A stretch of DNA of 64,000 bases from Alphaproteobacteria bacterium (GCA_021775965.1 JAJFGV010000056.1:26537-90536); one strand, 5' to 3'; positions 8,517-17,953 are shown, counted from the first letter of the stretch. Translations and numbers: made by a program. Notes: generated by a model not told the origin, from the letters alone.

Positions 8517-9425
8517 ATGCAGCATTTATTGGGAATTGAAGATTTAAGCGCCGATGAAATCCGGGATATTCTGGATCGCGCCACCTATTACGCTAAAGCG
8601 CTAGAGAGCGGTAAATGGGACCATAACAAGCTCGATGACAAAATCATTATCACGCTGTTTTTTGAGCCCTCGACCCGCACGCTGATTTCTTTTGATATCG
8701 CCGCCAAACGTCTCGGTGCCAATGTCGTGAATTGGCAGGTCGAAAACAGCGCCATGCGCAAAGACGAAAGTTTTCTCGATACCATCCTGACACTAAACCA
8801 GATGAAACCGGATGCGATCATCATCCGCCATGTCGAATTTGGTGCGCCAAATTTTGTCGCCGGTCATGTTGATTGCCCGGTGATTAATGGCGGCGATAGC
8901 TGGCGCGAACATCCAACGCAAGGCTTGCTCGATGCGCTAACGATGGAACGTGAGATCGGCAAGCTTGAAGATTTAACCGTGGCAATCTGTGGTGACGTCG
9001 CCCATAGCCGCGTTGCCAATTCAAATGCAATCTTACTCAAAAAGATGGGCGCGAATGTGCGCATCGTTGCACCGGAATTTTTGATGCCTGAAAAATTCGC
9101 GGTCGAAGGACTGGAGACTTTCACTTCACTCGAAGACGGTCTGCCCGGCGCCGATGCGGTCATGCTCCTGCGCATTCAGAAAGAACGTATGGAAGCCGGA
9201 CAAATTCCCGATGACGCGGCCTATCACAATGAATTCGGTTTAACGCTGGAGCGATTAAACCTGGCGGGACCAAAAGCCGTGGTCATGCACCCCGGGCCGA
9301 TGAACCGCGGCGTTGAAATTTCTGACGAACTCGCCGAAGACCCCGAGCGCAGCCTCATTGCCAAACAGGTCGCCAATGGCATCCCCACACGGATGGCCGT
9401 GCTCGATATGCTGATTGGTGGTTAA
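8517..9425 (+). CDS. pyrB: Aspartate carbamoyltransferase catalytic subunit
   Basis: Catalyses carbamoyl phosphate + L-aspartate to N-carbamoyl-aspartate, the committed step of pyrimidine synthesis, in the cytoplasm. At 302 residues it has normal length. The carbamoyl-phosphate loop PSTRT is at 51-55, the HPTQGLLDALT segment is intact, and the C-terminal HPGPMNRGVEI motif is present. An AGGGG site precedes the start. plsY begins 2 bases after its stop. In many alphaproteobacteria pyrC (dihydroorotase) sits between these two genes; here there is no room for it. Confidence 0.97.
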   Translation: MQHLLGIEDLSADEIRDILDRATYYAKALESGKWDHNKLDDKIIITLFFEPSTRTLISFDIAAKRLGANVVNWQVENSAMRKDESFLDTILTLNQMKPDAIIIRHVEFGAPNFVAGHVDCPVINGGDSWREHPTQGLLDALTMEREIGKLEDLTVAICGDVAHSRVANSNAILLKKMGANVRIVAPEFLMPEKFAVEGLETFTSLEDGLPGADAVMLLRIQKERMEAGQIPDDAAYHNEFGLTLERLNLAGPKAVVMHPGPMNRGVEISDELAEDPERSLIAKQVANGIPTRMAVLDMLIGG

Positions 9426-9427
9426 TA

Positions 9428-10105
9428 ATGTACAGCACTATGACAGCGTCAATTTCCGAACCTGTTGAAGGCCCTCCTGGGTTAATAATATTTTTTTTGT
9501 ATTTATTAGTGGCCTACTTAATTGGCACTATCCCTTTCGGTTTAATCTTAGCTAAACTTTGTGGTCATGGCGATATCAGAAAAATCGGCTCCGGCAATAT
9601 CGGTGCTACAAATGTTCTTCGAACGGGAAGTAAACCCCTAGCCCTAGCCACCTTATTCCTGGATGCAATAAAGGGGGCAATCTTTATTGGCGTTCTTTCT
9701 TTTATAGCTACATCACCAAGCGCCCCTCGAAACGATGAACACTATGCTATTATTCTTGCTATAGGCCTCTTTGCAGTCATCGGCCACTGCTTCCCCGTCT
9801 GGTTAAAATTCAAAGGTGGAAAAGGTGTTGCCACGGCGCTGGGTATTTTTCTGGCAGCTACACCTTTGGCTGGACTGGCTGCTATTGGTGCGTGGATCGT
9901 AACCGCGCTGATTTCAAAAACCTCTTCACTTTCGGCGCTGGTCGCTGTTCTCATTGCACCGATTGTGACATTTTTTATATATGGACAAACACCCGCCCTT
10001 GTTGCTTTTCTTATAACCGCCCTTATATGGTGGCGACATAAGGACAACATCAAACGCCTCATAAAAGGCGAGGAACCAAAAATTAGTTTTAAGAAAGAGA
10101 AATAA
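9428..10105 (+). CDS. plsY: Glycerol-3-phosphate acyltransferase PlsY
   Basis: Inner-membrane enzyme that transfers acyl groups from acyl-phosphate to glycerol-3-phosphate, opening phospholipid synthesis. Five or so membrane helices are visible. The three family motifs are present: GSGNIGATNVLR near residue 55, KFKGGKGVATALG near 135, and the loop before the last helices. The 225-residue product has a ~20-residue N-terminal extension ahead of the first helix (MYSTMTASISEPVEGPPG). A 10-base direct repeat, GGTTAATAAT, occurs at 9420-9429 and 9480-9489, bracketing that extension. Its stop and the dprA start overlap as TAATG. Confidence 0.95.
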   Translation: MYSTMTASISEPVEGPPGLIIFFLYLLVAYLIGTIPFGLILAKLCGHGDIRKIGSGNIGATNVLRTGSKPLALATLFLDAIKGAIFIGVLSFIATSPSAPRNDEHYAIILAIGLFAVIGHCFPVWLKFKGGKGVATALGIFLAATPLAGLAAIGAWIVTALISKTSSLSALVAVLIAPIVTFFIYGQTPALVAFLITALIWWRHKDNIKRLIKGEEPKISFKKEK

Positions 10106-11256
10106 TGCAACTCGGATTCATGGATAGCAAAGCAAGTACGCAGTCAAAGCTCTCGGAAGCGGAGAAGCTGGCCTGGCTGCGTCTGTCGCGCACCGATAAT
10201 GTCGGGCCGGTGACGTTTTACCGTCTGGTCGAAGCGTACGGCTCGGCAACCGAAGCGATTAAAATCCTGCCCGAACTTTCCAAACGCGGTGGCCGTAAAA
10301 AGCCCCTCACCCCTGCCCCCGAAAAAACCATCGAAAAAGAATACAAAGCGCTTGCCAAGCTCAAGGGCCGCATCATTACGGCAGCCTGCGAAGATTACCC
10401 CCTCGCCCTCGCCGCTACCTCCGATGCACCCCCTATAATAAGTGTGATCGGCAAAACTGAAATCATGCACCGCTCCTGCATCGCCATGGTCGGCGCGCGC
10501 AATGCTTCCCTCAACGGCAAGAAGTTCGCCGAAAAACTAGCACGCGAACTGGGCGCCGCCGGACAAGTGGTGGCTTCGGGCCTGGCGCGCGGTATCGACA
10601 CCAGCGCCCATAAAGGCGCGCTACAAACCGGCACGATTGCGGTTGTTGCCGGCGGTATTGATGTCATTTACCCGGAAGAAAACGCCCGGCTTTACGACCA
10701 GATCAAAGACGAGGGCCTCATCATCGCCGAAAGCCCATTGGGCCAAAAACCCTTTGCCCAAAGCTTCCCACGCCGCAACCGCATTGTCTCCGGCCTGTCC
10801 AAAGGCACGATTGTTGTCGAGGCCACCATGCGCTCAGGCTCACTGATCACCGCACGGCTTGCCGGTGAGCAGGGGCGCGACGTTTATGCCGTGCCGGGCC
10901 ACCCGCTCGACCCGCGGGCGCAGGGGCCGAATCATCTCATCCGTGATGGCGCGACTTTAGTGCGTTATGCGAAAGACGTTCTGGAAGTCATGAGTAATTT
11001 TTCCGGCACCACTTTGCGCGAGCCTGAATTTGACAGGGAAGCCTTTATTCCCGAAGCCTTCGAGACGGTCGAGCCCCCCGAAAATGCGCAGGAAAAAATC
11101 ATCTCGCATTTATCTTTTGCACCACTAGCGGTTGACGAATTGATCCGAACCTGTCAATTGACTATTCCTGTGGTGCAAACAATCCTGCTCGATTTAGAGT
11201 TGGCAGGCCGTATCCAGCGCCACGCAGGAAACAGAATTAGTTTGAAGGAAGAATAA
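10105..11256 (+). CDS. dprA: DNA-processing protein DprA
   Basis: Loads RecA on incoming single-stranded DNA during natural transformation, after uptake through a competence pilus. The 383-residue protein has an N-terminal SAM-like segment (LSRTDNVGPVTFYRLVEAYGS), a Rossmann core (MVGARNASLNGKKFAEKLARELG, then VASGLARGIDTSAHKGAL and NRIVSGLS) and a C-terminal winged helix (IISHLSFAPLAVDELIRTCQL). It overlaps plsY by one base. Its presence alongside type IV-filament genes makes natural competence possible but does not prove it. Confidence 0.95.
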   Translation: MQLGFMDSKASTQSKLSEAEKLAWLRLSRTDNVGPVTFYRLVEAYGSATEAIKILPELSKRGGRKKPLTPAPEKTIEKEYKALAKLKGRIITAACEDYPLALAATSDAPPIISVIGKTEIMHRSCIAMVGARNASLNGKKFAEKLARELGAAGQVVASGLARGIDTSAHKGALQTGTIAVVAGGIDVIYPEENARLYDQIKDEGLIIAESPLGQKPFAQSFPRRNRIVSGLSKGTIVVEATMRSGSLITARLAGEQGRDVYAVPGHPLDPRAQGPNHLIRDGATLVRYAKDVLEVMSNFSGTTLREPEFDREAFIPEAFETVEPPENAQEKIISHLSFAPLAVDELIRTCQLTIPVVQTILLDLELAGRIQRHAGNRISLKEE

Positions 11257-11258
11257 AA

Positions 11259-11744
11259 ATGAGTGCCGAATATTCCAATGTTTTCAAAGGCAACTGCCAT
11301 TGCGGGAATATGCGTGTAGAGCTCCATACGAATAATGGTGAGTCATTTTTTGTGCCGCGCGAATGCCAATGCAGCGTTTGTACCAAGAATGGGGCAAAAT
11401 GGACGTCCGACCCTGAAGGTGAAGCAAGGCTGTATATAAAAGACAACGATCAAGTTAGCTATTACCGTTATGAAGGCGGAACATCAGATTTTACACTTTG
11501 TAAGAATTGCGGCGTTATGATGATTGTTCTTTGTGAAATGGATGGGCACCTTAAATCAGTCGTGAATATGAAATCGATGACAGATGAGACATTCACCAGC
11601 GAAAAGACCCAAACAAATTTTGATGGCGAAACCTATGACAGCCGCATGGGGCGTCGGGGTAAAAACTGGACTGGCAATACAATTGTTGAAATTGAATCTG
11701 GAACCGTAAAAGAATACAAGTTCCAGCCACCTGTGGAAGCTTAA
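11259..11744 (+). CDS. GFA/CENP-V-domain zinc protein
   Basis: Belongs to the glutathione-dependent formaldehyde-activating (GFA) family, a small zinc-binding beta fold. The cysteine pattern is complete: CHCG near residue 13, CQCSVC near 38 and CKNCG near 87. At 161 residues it is typical. It sits between dprA and topA with 2- and 5-base gaps and is probably co-transcribed. Most members have no proven substrate, so only the fold and metal binding are supported. Confidence 0.85.
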   Translation: MSAEYSNVFKGNCHCGNMRVELHTNNGESFFVPRECQCSVCTKNGAKWTSDPEGEARLYIKDNDQVSYYRYEGGTSDFTLCKNCGVMMIVLCEMDGHLKSVVNMKSMTDETFTSEKTQTNFDGETYDSRMGRRGKNWTGNTIVEIESGTVKEYKFQPPVEA

Positions 11745-11749
11745 GAAAA

Positions 11750-14359
11750 ATGACCGATAACGTTGTCATTGTGGAATCACCAGCCAAGATCAAAACGATC
11801 GGCAAATATCTTGGCTCCGATTACGAAGTCCTCGCTTCGTATGGGCATATCCGCGACCTTGTGAACAAGGACGGCTCAGTCCTGCCCGATGAGGACTTTG
11901 CCATGAAGTGGCAACAGGGCGAGCGTTCCGACAAACACATCAAGGAAATTAAAAAAGCCGTCAAGAAAGCCAAAACCCTGTGGCTGGCGACTGACCCCGA
12001 CAGAGAAGGCGAAGCGATTTCCTGGCACATCCAGGAAATGCTGAACGAAGACAAACTACTCGAGGGCAAAGACATCCGCCGCGTCTCCTTCAGCGAGATT
12101 ACCAAAAAGGCAGTAACAGAAGCGTTCGATCACGCCCGCGAACTGGACGTACATCTGGTTGAGTCCTATCTTGCCCGCCGCGCTCTCGATTATCTGGTTG
12201 GCTTTAATATCTCACCCGTTCTCTGGCGTAAACTTCCCGGCTCGCGCTCTGCCGGTCGCGTGCAATCCGTTGCACTGCGCCTGATTTGTGAACGCGAATC
12301 AGAGATTGAAAAATTCAACCCTCGGGAATATTGGAGCATCACCACACGGATGCACACTGCGGACGGAAAACCGTTTAACGCACGCCTGACGCATCTGGCC
12401 GGCAACAAGCTCGATAAATTTGATATCGGCAGCGAGGACGATGCAACCAAGGCCGTCGAGCGTATCGAGCACAAAAATCTTTCTGTTCAAAAAATTGAAA
12501 AGAAGCAGGTGAAGCGCAGCCCGGCTCCGCCTTTCATTACCTCGAGCCTGCAAATGGAGGCTTCGCGTAAATTGGGTTTCAGCGCACAGAACACCATGCG
12601 CACAGCGCAGAAATTGTATGAGGGTGTTTCTATTGGCGGCGAAAACGTAGCCCTCATCACTTATATGAGAACGGACGGCACGACATTATCCGATGACGCG
12701 CTGAAAGAAGCCCGCGAGGTTATCGGCAATGATTACGGTGATAAATATCTGCCCGATGAAGCGCGGCGTTATAAATCCAAAGCCAAAAATGCACAGGAAG
12801 CACACGAAGCCATCCGCCCGACACATATGGTCCGCACACCGGCGCAGATCAAAGGGAAAATCGACAACGACCAGTGGCGGCTTTATGATCTTATCTGGAA
12901 ACGCACGATTGCCTGCCAGATGGAAAACGCGCTGCTTGACCAGATGAAGGTCGATATTTCCGATGGCACCGATGATGCCATCTTGCGTGCCAATGGTTCC
13001 GTTGTCGCTTTTGACGGTTTTCTGACGCTGTATCACGAAGACACGGATGACAATGATGATGGCAGCGAGGACGAAAAAGACCGCCGTCTGCCGCCGATGA
13101 ACGAAGGCGATAATACAAAACTTGTCGAGATCACCCCGAACCAGCATTTCACCCAGCCGCCACCGCGCTATAGCGAGGCCACACTGGTCAAACGCATGGA
13201 AGAGCTTGGCATTGGCCGCCCATCAACTTACGCTTCTATCCTCCAGGTTCTGCGAGATCGCAATTATGTGGTCCTGGACAAACGCCGTTTTGTACCCGAA
13301 GACCGTGGCCGCATCGTCACAACATTCCTCAGTAAATTCTTCACCCGCTATGTTGATTACGATTTCACCGCCAACCTCGAAGAGGAACTCGATGCCATAT
13401 CCACCGGCCATGTTGTGTGGAAAGAAGCGTTGCGTTTATTCTGGGTTGATTTCAAAGAAGCCGTTGACGGCGCCAAAGACCTTACCATTACGCAAGTCAT
13501 TGATCATCTCGACGAAGAACTTGCCCCGCATTTCTTCGTCGAGCAAGAAGATGGCAAAGATCCGCGCAAATGCCTGGCCTGCGTAGAAGCCAAACGCGAA
13601 GGGCGTCTGGGATTAAAGCTCGGCAAGTTTGGTGCTTTTATCGGCTGCTCGAATTACCCCGATTGTAAATTCACCAAACCGCTGGCTCTTCCCGGCGATG
13701 AAGACGAAGAAGGCGCCTCACTGGCGAATGAGCCAAAAGTTCTCGGCAAAGACCCAGAGACCGGCCGCTCTGTCACCATGCGCCGTGGTCCTTACGGTCC
13801 TTACGTTCAAATAGATCTGCCGCCGGAAACCGAACCGGATATGGCCACTTATGATGCCGAAATTAAAGAATGGGAAGAAGCAAAAAAACTGGCCAAAGCC
13901 GATGGCAAGAAAGCGCCAAAAAAACCAAAAAAACCGACAGCACCCAAACCAAAACGACAAGGCGTTCCAAAGGGCGTGCCACTTGCTGAGGTCACATTGG
14001 AATCTGCTCTCAAACTATTATCTCTGCCGCGCGATATCGGCGAGCACCCGGAAACCAAAAAAACGATTCAGGCCGGGATCGGCCGTTTCGGACCGTTTCT
14101 GCTGCATGACGGCGTCTATACCTCGATCCGCAAATCAGATGGCGATGATGTGATGGATGTCGGCATCAACCGCGCCGTTGTCCTGATCGCTGATGGCGCA
14201 GAGCGCAGAGCCGTACGCGAAGCCGCGAAGGCAGCAAAAGCCGAGAGCGGTGGCAAAGATGACAAGAAAAAGGCGCCCGCTAAAAAGAAGGCGGCAAAAA
14301 AGAAAACCACAAAGAAGAAAACTACGAAGAAAAAATCTACGAAAAAGAAAACGGCATAA
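11750..14359 (+). CDS. topA: DNA topoisomerase I
   Basis: Relaxes negative supercoils through a transient 5'-phosphotyrosine. The 869-residue protein has an N-terminal TOPRIM domain (VIVESPAKIKTIGKYLG; ATDPDREGEAISWHI) and the catalytic Tyr305 in ITYMRTDGT. A C4 zinc-ribbon-like region is near residue 605 (CLAC...CSNYPDC). It ends in a lysine/threonine-rich tail of over 30 residues, a common DNA-binding extension in alphaproteobacterial TopA. It follows dprA, as in many relatives. The next ORF begins 4 bases after its stop. Confidence 0.97.
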   Translation: MTDNVVIVESPAKIKTIGKYLGSDYEVLASYGHIRDLVNKDGSVLPDEDFAMKWQQGERSDKHIKEIKKAVKKAKTLWLATDPDREGEAISWHIQEMLNEDKLLEGKDIRRVSFSEITKKAVTEAFDHARELDVHLVESYLARRALDYLVGFNISPVLWRKLPGSRSAGRVQSVALRLICERESEIEKFNPREYWSITTRMHTADGKPFNARLTHLAGNKLDKFDIGSEDDATKAVERIEHKNLSVQKIEKKQVKRSPAPPFITSSLQMEASRKLGFSAQNTMRTAQKLYEGVSIGGENVALITYMRTDGTTLSDDALKEAREVIGNDYGDKYLPDEARRYKSKAKNAQEAHEAIRPTHMVRTPAQIKGKIDNDQWRLYDLIWKRTIACQMENALLDQMKVDISDGTDDAILRANGSVVAFDGFLTLYHEDTDDNDDGSEDEKDRRLPPMNEGDNTKLVEITPNQHFTQPPPRYSEATLVKRMEELGIGRPSTYASILQVLRDRNYVVLDKRRFVPEDRGRIVTTFLSKFFTRYVDYDFTANLEEELDAISTGHVVWKEALRLFWVDFKEAVDGAKDLTITQVIDHLDEELAPHFFVEQEDGKDPRKCLACVEAKREGRLGLKLGKFGAFIGCSNYPDCKFTKPLALPGDEDEEGASLANEPKVLGKDPETGRSVTMRRGPYGPYVQIDLPPETEPDMATYDAEIKEWEEAKKLAKADGKKAPKKPKKPTAPKPKRQGVPKGVPLAEVTLESALKLLSLPRDIGEHPETKKTIQAGIGRFGPFLLHDGVYTSIRKSDGDDVMDVGINRAVVLIADGAERRAVREAAKAAKAESGGKDDKKKAPAKKKAAKKKTTKKKTTKKKSTKKKTA

Positions 14360-14363
14360 ACAA

Positions 14364-14666
14364 ATGACAAAAAAAAGGCACAGACTAGCTATTCTTGCTA
14401 TTGTTACTCTTTTATTATTAGCTACTGCTCTTCACTTCTTTGGGTACACCCAAATCGCAGCCTGTGTCATTTTTGTCAATATTGGTTTTTTGATTATCTA
14501 TTCCATGTTTTTCAAAAATTATCCGCCGCAAAACACCCGAGCAACACGTTTTCGGGCAAATCACTCTAAAGGACTTAAAGGATATGGGGACATTGGCGAG
14601 ACATACCAAGAATGGGAAGCACAGGATAAAAAGTTAAAAAAACATCGCAAATCAAAAGAAACGTAG
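14364..14666 (+). CDS. Small two-helix membrane protein, 100 residues
   Basis: Starts at the ATG 4 bases after topA; a longer open frame upstream only shadows the topA lysine tail. The product has two adjacent hydrophobic segments, roughly residues 8-25 and 30-48 (ILAIVTLLLLATALHFFGY and ACVIFVNIGFLIIYSMFF), and a charged cytoplasmic tail rich in Lys/Gln. No family recognised. It is probably translated with topA. Confidence 0.6.
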   Translation: MTKKRHRLAILAIVTLLLLATALHFFGYTQIAACVIFVNIGFLIIYSMFFKNYPPQNTRATRFRANHSKGLKGYGDIGETYQEWEAQDKKLKKHRKSKET

Positions 14667-14690
14667 AAAAACACCATAAAAGCTAAATAC

Positions 14691-14719
14691 TTGACAAACC
14701 CCCTAAAACCCGGCATAAA
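14691..14719 (+). promoter_or_regulatory. Candidate promoter of rpmG
   Basis: A perfect TTGACA at 14691-14696, a 17-base spacer and CATAAA at 14714-14719 (4 of 6 matches to the -10 box). The start codon of rpmG is 30 bases further on. This suits a strongly expressed ribosomal protein gene. Confidence 0.55.
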
Positions 14720-14749
14720 GCCCCTCTTTGAAACAGGAACACAGTAAAA

Positions 14750-14956
14750 ATGGCTAAAAAGAGCTCGAAAATTAAGGTCAGGCTGGAAAGCACCGCTGGG
14801 ACGGGCTACCGCTACTATGCCAGCCGCAGCACCAAGGCTGAATATAAAATCAAGAAAAAGAAGTATGACCCTTGGGCCACAAACCCTGAAACGGGCAAAA
14901 AAGGCGCACATGTTGAGTTTGAAGAAAAGAAAATGCCGCCCGCCAAAAAGAACTAG
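14750..14956 (+). CDS. rpmG: Large-subunit ribosomal protein bL33 (elongated)
   Basis: Component of the 50S subunit. The family pattern is clear: STAGTGYRYYASRS, then KKKYDP and HVEFEEKKM. At 68 residues it is longer than the usual ~55, through an insertion of about 8 residues between YDP and HVEF (WATNPETGKKGA in place of the usual short link) and a lysine-rich C-terminus. It has none of the zinc cysteines of C+ forms. It is convergent with pleD; in Caulobacter the same three genes (divK, pleD, rpmG) are neighbours in one direction. Confidence 0.93.
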   Translation: MAKKSSKIKVRLESTAGTGYRYYASRSTKAEYKIKKKKYDPWATNPETGKKGAHVEFEEKKMPPAKKN

Positions 14957-14982
14957 ATAATGCTCTCTCTGCTATAGTCACC

Positions 14983-16410
14983 CTACTCAATCGCCTGGCG
15001 CTCTTCCGATTTATACTGCGCAGGATCCAGCTTACCGACCCCTTCGAACACGGTACAGTTACGCCCGCCTTCCTTGGCCTCGTAAAGGCATTTATCAGCC
15101 CGCGCCATAACCTCTTCCGTAGTATGTTCACCGTGATCAATAATTGCGCCGCCAACAGAGGTATTAATATTCAATGCCCCTTCGGGAACACCGCAAGGGA
15201 TTGGCACCTCGGAAATAGAACAACGCAAACGCTCGGCCACCATGTAAGCTCTTTGCTCACTAACATCGGGTAAGATTACAACAAATTCCTCACCGCCGAT
15301 GCGGGCGACAAGGTCAAAGCTCCGTAAGTTGGCCGTCAATCTTTCGGCAAAAATCTTTAGAACTTCATCACCAACCACATGGCCATGCGTATCATTGACC
15401 TGTTTGAAATGGTCGATATCAACCAGCAAAACACCAAGGGATTTTTTGCTGGTCTGATTTTTCTGCAGCAATTTTTGCATATGAACTTCCAGATAACGAC
15501 GATTGTAAAGACCCGTCAAAGGATCGGTCAACGCCATCGACAGACTGATCTCATAGGTCGAGCGCAACCGCTCCTGAAAACGCTTGCGCCGTATCTGTGT
15601 TCGCACGCGCGCAATCAGCTCATTGCGATCAACGGGACGCAAAATATAATCATGCGCGCCAATCTCCAGGCCATGCGCGATGCGCGACATATCATCAATT
15701 TCACCTATCATGAGGATCGGCAGGCCCCGCGTCTTCTCATTGGATTTTAGATGAGAACATAAACGCAACCCATCCTCATCATCGAGATTAAGGCTCACAA
15801 TCATCAAATCAAAATCATGTGCCGAAGCAAGCTCTATAGCCCTGGCACCACTTTGCGCACTCATGACAATGTCATGGTCCTGCGCCAGCGTTTCCTCAAC
15901 CTTCTTCTTCTCAAAATCCTTATCTTCAACCACCAGCACGCGCGCGCCCTCAACCGGCTCGGTCATCACATTTGACGCCTCACCAACAACACCCAGCTGA
16001 TTGGCGGTATTTTCACGAATGCGCCATTCATCCAGTGACATTTTTAACCGCACCAACGAGCGTACACGAGCCATCAAAGCGGTATCATTGATCGGCTTGC
16101 TGAGAAAATCATCGGCGCCAGATTCAAGTCCGCGCACCTTGTCTTCGGCATCGGTCAGCGCCGTGACCATTACAATCGGAATATGGGCGATATCAGGGTT
16201 GGCTTTGATCCTTCGACAAACCTCAAAGCCGTCCATACCGGGCATCATGACATCAAGCAGAATGATATCCGGACTTTCATTCTCCGCTTTATCCAACGCC
16301 TCCTCACCATTTGTTGCCGTCAATACCTCGTAATACTCACTGCTCAGCTTTGCTTCCAAAAGCTTCACATTGGGCAAAATATCATCAACGACCAGCACGC
16401 GTGCCGACAT
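14983..16410 (-). CDS. pleD: PleD-type response regulator diguanylate cyclase
   Basis: Makes cyclic-di-GMP on phosphorylation and controls polar development in Caulobacter. The order is receiver 1 (phospho-acceptor Asp53 in LLDVMMPG), receiver 2 (adaptor-like, MIVSLNLDDEDG, lacking the standard acceptor context) and GGDEF. The active site is GGEEF, as in Caulobacter PleD, and the inhibitory I-site RSFD lies just upstream, so product feedback is expected. The 475 residues exceed Caulobacter PleD slightly, with a short linker between the two receivers. It begins 11 bases after divK, so the two are co-transcribed. Confidence 0.95.
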   Translation of the reverse strand: MSARVLVVDDILPNVKLLEAKLSSEYYEVLTATNGEEALDKAENESPDIILLDVMMPGMDGFEVCRRIKANPDIAHIPIVMVTALTDAEDKVRGLESGADDFLSKPINDTALMARVRSLVRLKMSLDEWRIRENTANQLGVVGEASNVMTEPVEGARVLVVEDKDFEKKKVEETLAQDHDIVMSAQSGARAIELASAHDFDLMIVSLNLDDEDGLRLCSHLKSNEKTRGLPILMIGEIDDMSRIAHGLEIGAHDYILRPVDRNELIARVRTQIRRKRFQERLRSTYEISLSMALTDPLTGLYNRRYLEVHMQKLLQKNQTSKKSLGVLLVDIDHFKQVNDTHGHVVGDEVLKIFAERLTANLRSFDLVARIGGEEFVVILPDVSEQRAYMVAERLRCSISEVPIPCGVPEGALNINTSVGGAIIDHGEHTTEEVMARADKCLYEAKEGGRNCTVFEGVGKLDPAQYKSEERQAIE

Positions 16411-16421
16411 AAACTACCCCC

Positions 16422-16793
16422 CTAATCTGACCCTAAATATTTCTCTATAATCTCCATAAAACGCGATACGGATATCGGCTTGGAAATATAATCCTCACAA
16501 CCACCCTCACGGATTTTCTGCTCATCGCCCTTCATGGCAAAAGCCGTCACAGCAATAACCGGAATATCCCGAAGTGCTTCATCCTCTTTCAACCACTTGG
16601 TTACATCAAGCCCCGAAACTTCCGGAAGTTGAATATCCATCAAAATTAAATCCGGCTTATGCTCACGCGCTATATCAAGAACTTTCGTCCCATCATTGGT
16701 TTCAACGGTATCAATGCCATGTGCCTCCAAAAGATCATGGAAAAGCTTCATGTTCAGTTCATTGTCTTCAACAATTAATACGGTCTTGTTCAT
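16422..16793 (-). CDS. divK: DivK-type single-domain response regulator
   Basis: A 123-residue lone receiver that, in relatives, moves to cell poles and controls the DivJ/PleC/DivL-CckA cell-cycle phosphorelay. The phospho-acceptor is Asp53 in [13 protein letters not shown]. The [19 protein letters not shown] segment is very close to Caulobacter DivK, as is the lysine in [14 protein letters not shown]. Position directly before pleD matches the conserved pair. It lies about 35 bases after the eipB-like gene. Confidence 0.95.
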   Translation of the reverse strand: MNKTVLIVEDNELNMKLFHDLLEAHGIDTVETNDGTKVLDIAREHKPDLILMDIQLPEVSGLDVTKWLKEDEALRDIPVIAVTAFAMKGDEQKIREGGCEDYISKPISVSRFMEIIEKYLGSD

Positions 16794-16829
16794 TTTGCCC
16801 TAACTCAAATACAAACCACGGAATAAGCC

Positions 16830-17738
16830 CTATTCTTCAGCAGTCTCGCCTTCACAAGAGGCATCCAGTTTCTCCAGAGCCACCAAATTCTGAGACAATG
16901 TAAAATCATCATATTCAACAATCATATCACGAATGACGCCATTTTCGTGAAAAGTCAGTGCCATTTCGTAATCAGATGTCTCGGATGGCTTGTTCAACGG
17001 GAAAAATGCCAGACGAATCCGCCGCGCAGGCGTATTCAGCAAAGTAGAATCCAGATCAGAAGAGTCCTCTATATCTAACGCTTCCTGAGGCTTTCCGATG
17101 AAAACATTGATTTCGACAGGACCCTCTTCATCGCTACCATCAAAAATGGCCGATTTAAAAAACTTCTTACCCTGTTTAATGTTCGAAAGAACCGCCAGCG
17201 TATGCCCCATGGGGAAAAGTGTGCCGTCCGAAAGCTCAAATTCAAGGTCTTTGGGAATAGTATAAACGGCTTCTCCTGCATTATCATCGCCACGCAAAGC
17301 CTGGCCGCGCAGTTCCTCAAAAAGCCTGCCGTCGCGCTTTCTTTGTGAGGTAAAATTCATCGTATTACCGTCAAAAGTTTCATAGGTCGAAAAATCGCTG
17401 GTAATGCGCATGGGCGGGCTGTCTGAATATTCATAGAATAAATTAAAGCGGTGGTTGGAAATCCAGGCATCGCAAGCCGGCTTCCAGTCATAAAACATCT
17501 GACCGCTGATATTGATGATCTGGGCGCCGCTGCGGGTTGAAATCAATTTGATATCATATAGAGCTTTATGCGGCACAAGCCCGGCCGCCAGTGCCAGATC
17601 CTCCCTTACAGGATTGGCAGGCTTCGTCGCCAATCCTGGAGAGGGTGCACAGATACTAAATGCCACGAGGAAAAAGCAAAGTATAACCCCTAAATATCCA
17701 CCATGATGCCTACAGAAATTCTTGTGAGATTTGTTCAT
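16830..17738 (-). CDS. eipB: EipB-like periplasmic envelope-integrity protein (DUF1849)
   Basis: EipB proteins are periplasmic beta-spiral proteins needed for cell-envelope integrity in Brucella and relatives. The 302-residue protein has a signal sequence (hydrophobic stretch at 14-30, cleavage near GLATKPA), the opening ALYDIKLISTRSG and the HRFNLFYEYSD segment. Two cysteines are positioned like the EipB disulfide: Cys89 (KPACDAW) and Cys295 (DASCEGE) near the end. It lies upstream of divK on the same strand. Confidence 0.85.
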   Translation of the reverse strand: MNKSHKNFCRHHGGYLGVILCFFLVAFSICAPSPGLATKPANPVREDLALAAGLVPHKALYDIKLISTRSGAQIINISGQMFYDWKPACDAWISNHRFNLFYEYSDSPPMRITSDFSTYETFDGNTMNFTSQRKRDGRLFEELRGQALRGDDNAGEAVYTIPKDLEFELSDGTLFPMGHTLAVLSNIKQGKKFFKSAIFDGSDEEGPVEINVFIGKPQEALDIEDSSDLDSTLLNTPARRIRLAFFPLNKPSETSDYEMALTFHENGVIRDMIVEYDDFTLSQNLVALEKLDASCEGETAEE

Positions 17739-17937
17739 GAAGTGCTTTTTTGTTTTGTATTATACGGCTCTTGATCATAGCGGATCGGCAAGGTCTGAGA
17801 AAGCGGAAAAATCTACCGGAGCATAGGGGAAAATTTCTCCTAGGTTACCATAATTTTAAAGCGCTAGACTCCCAAAAAACATCAACGGAAACCCTATAAC
17901 ATACTGTTTTATATAAATAATCTTTAATTATTAAAAC

Positions 17938-17953
17938 TGGCACGCTCTTCGCA
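17938..17953 (+). promoter_or_regulatory. Candidate sigma-54 promoter of the diguanylate cyclase gene
   Basis: The sequence TGGCACGCTCTTCGCA has the full TGGCACG upstream block. The -24 GG and -12 GC are exactly 10 bases apart; the only departure is TCGC instead of TTGC. The predicted start near 17964 leaves a ~47-base leader with a strong GGAGGAGG ribosome site at 17996-18003. Confidence 0.6.

Noticed and set aside
12061..13150. Long antisense frames within topA
   Set aside because: They shadow a well-conserved gene and show no ribosome sites or family motifs.
14193..14363. N-terminal extension of the small membrane protein into the topA tail
   Set aside because: This part is the lysine-rich topA tail read in another frame; the ATG at 14364 gives a sensible two-helix protein.
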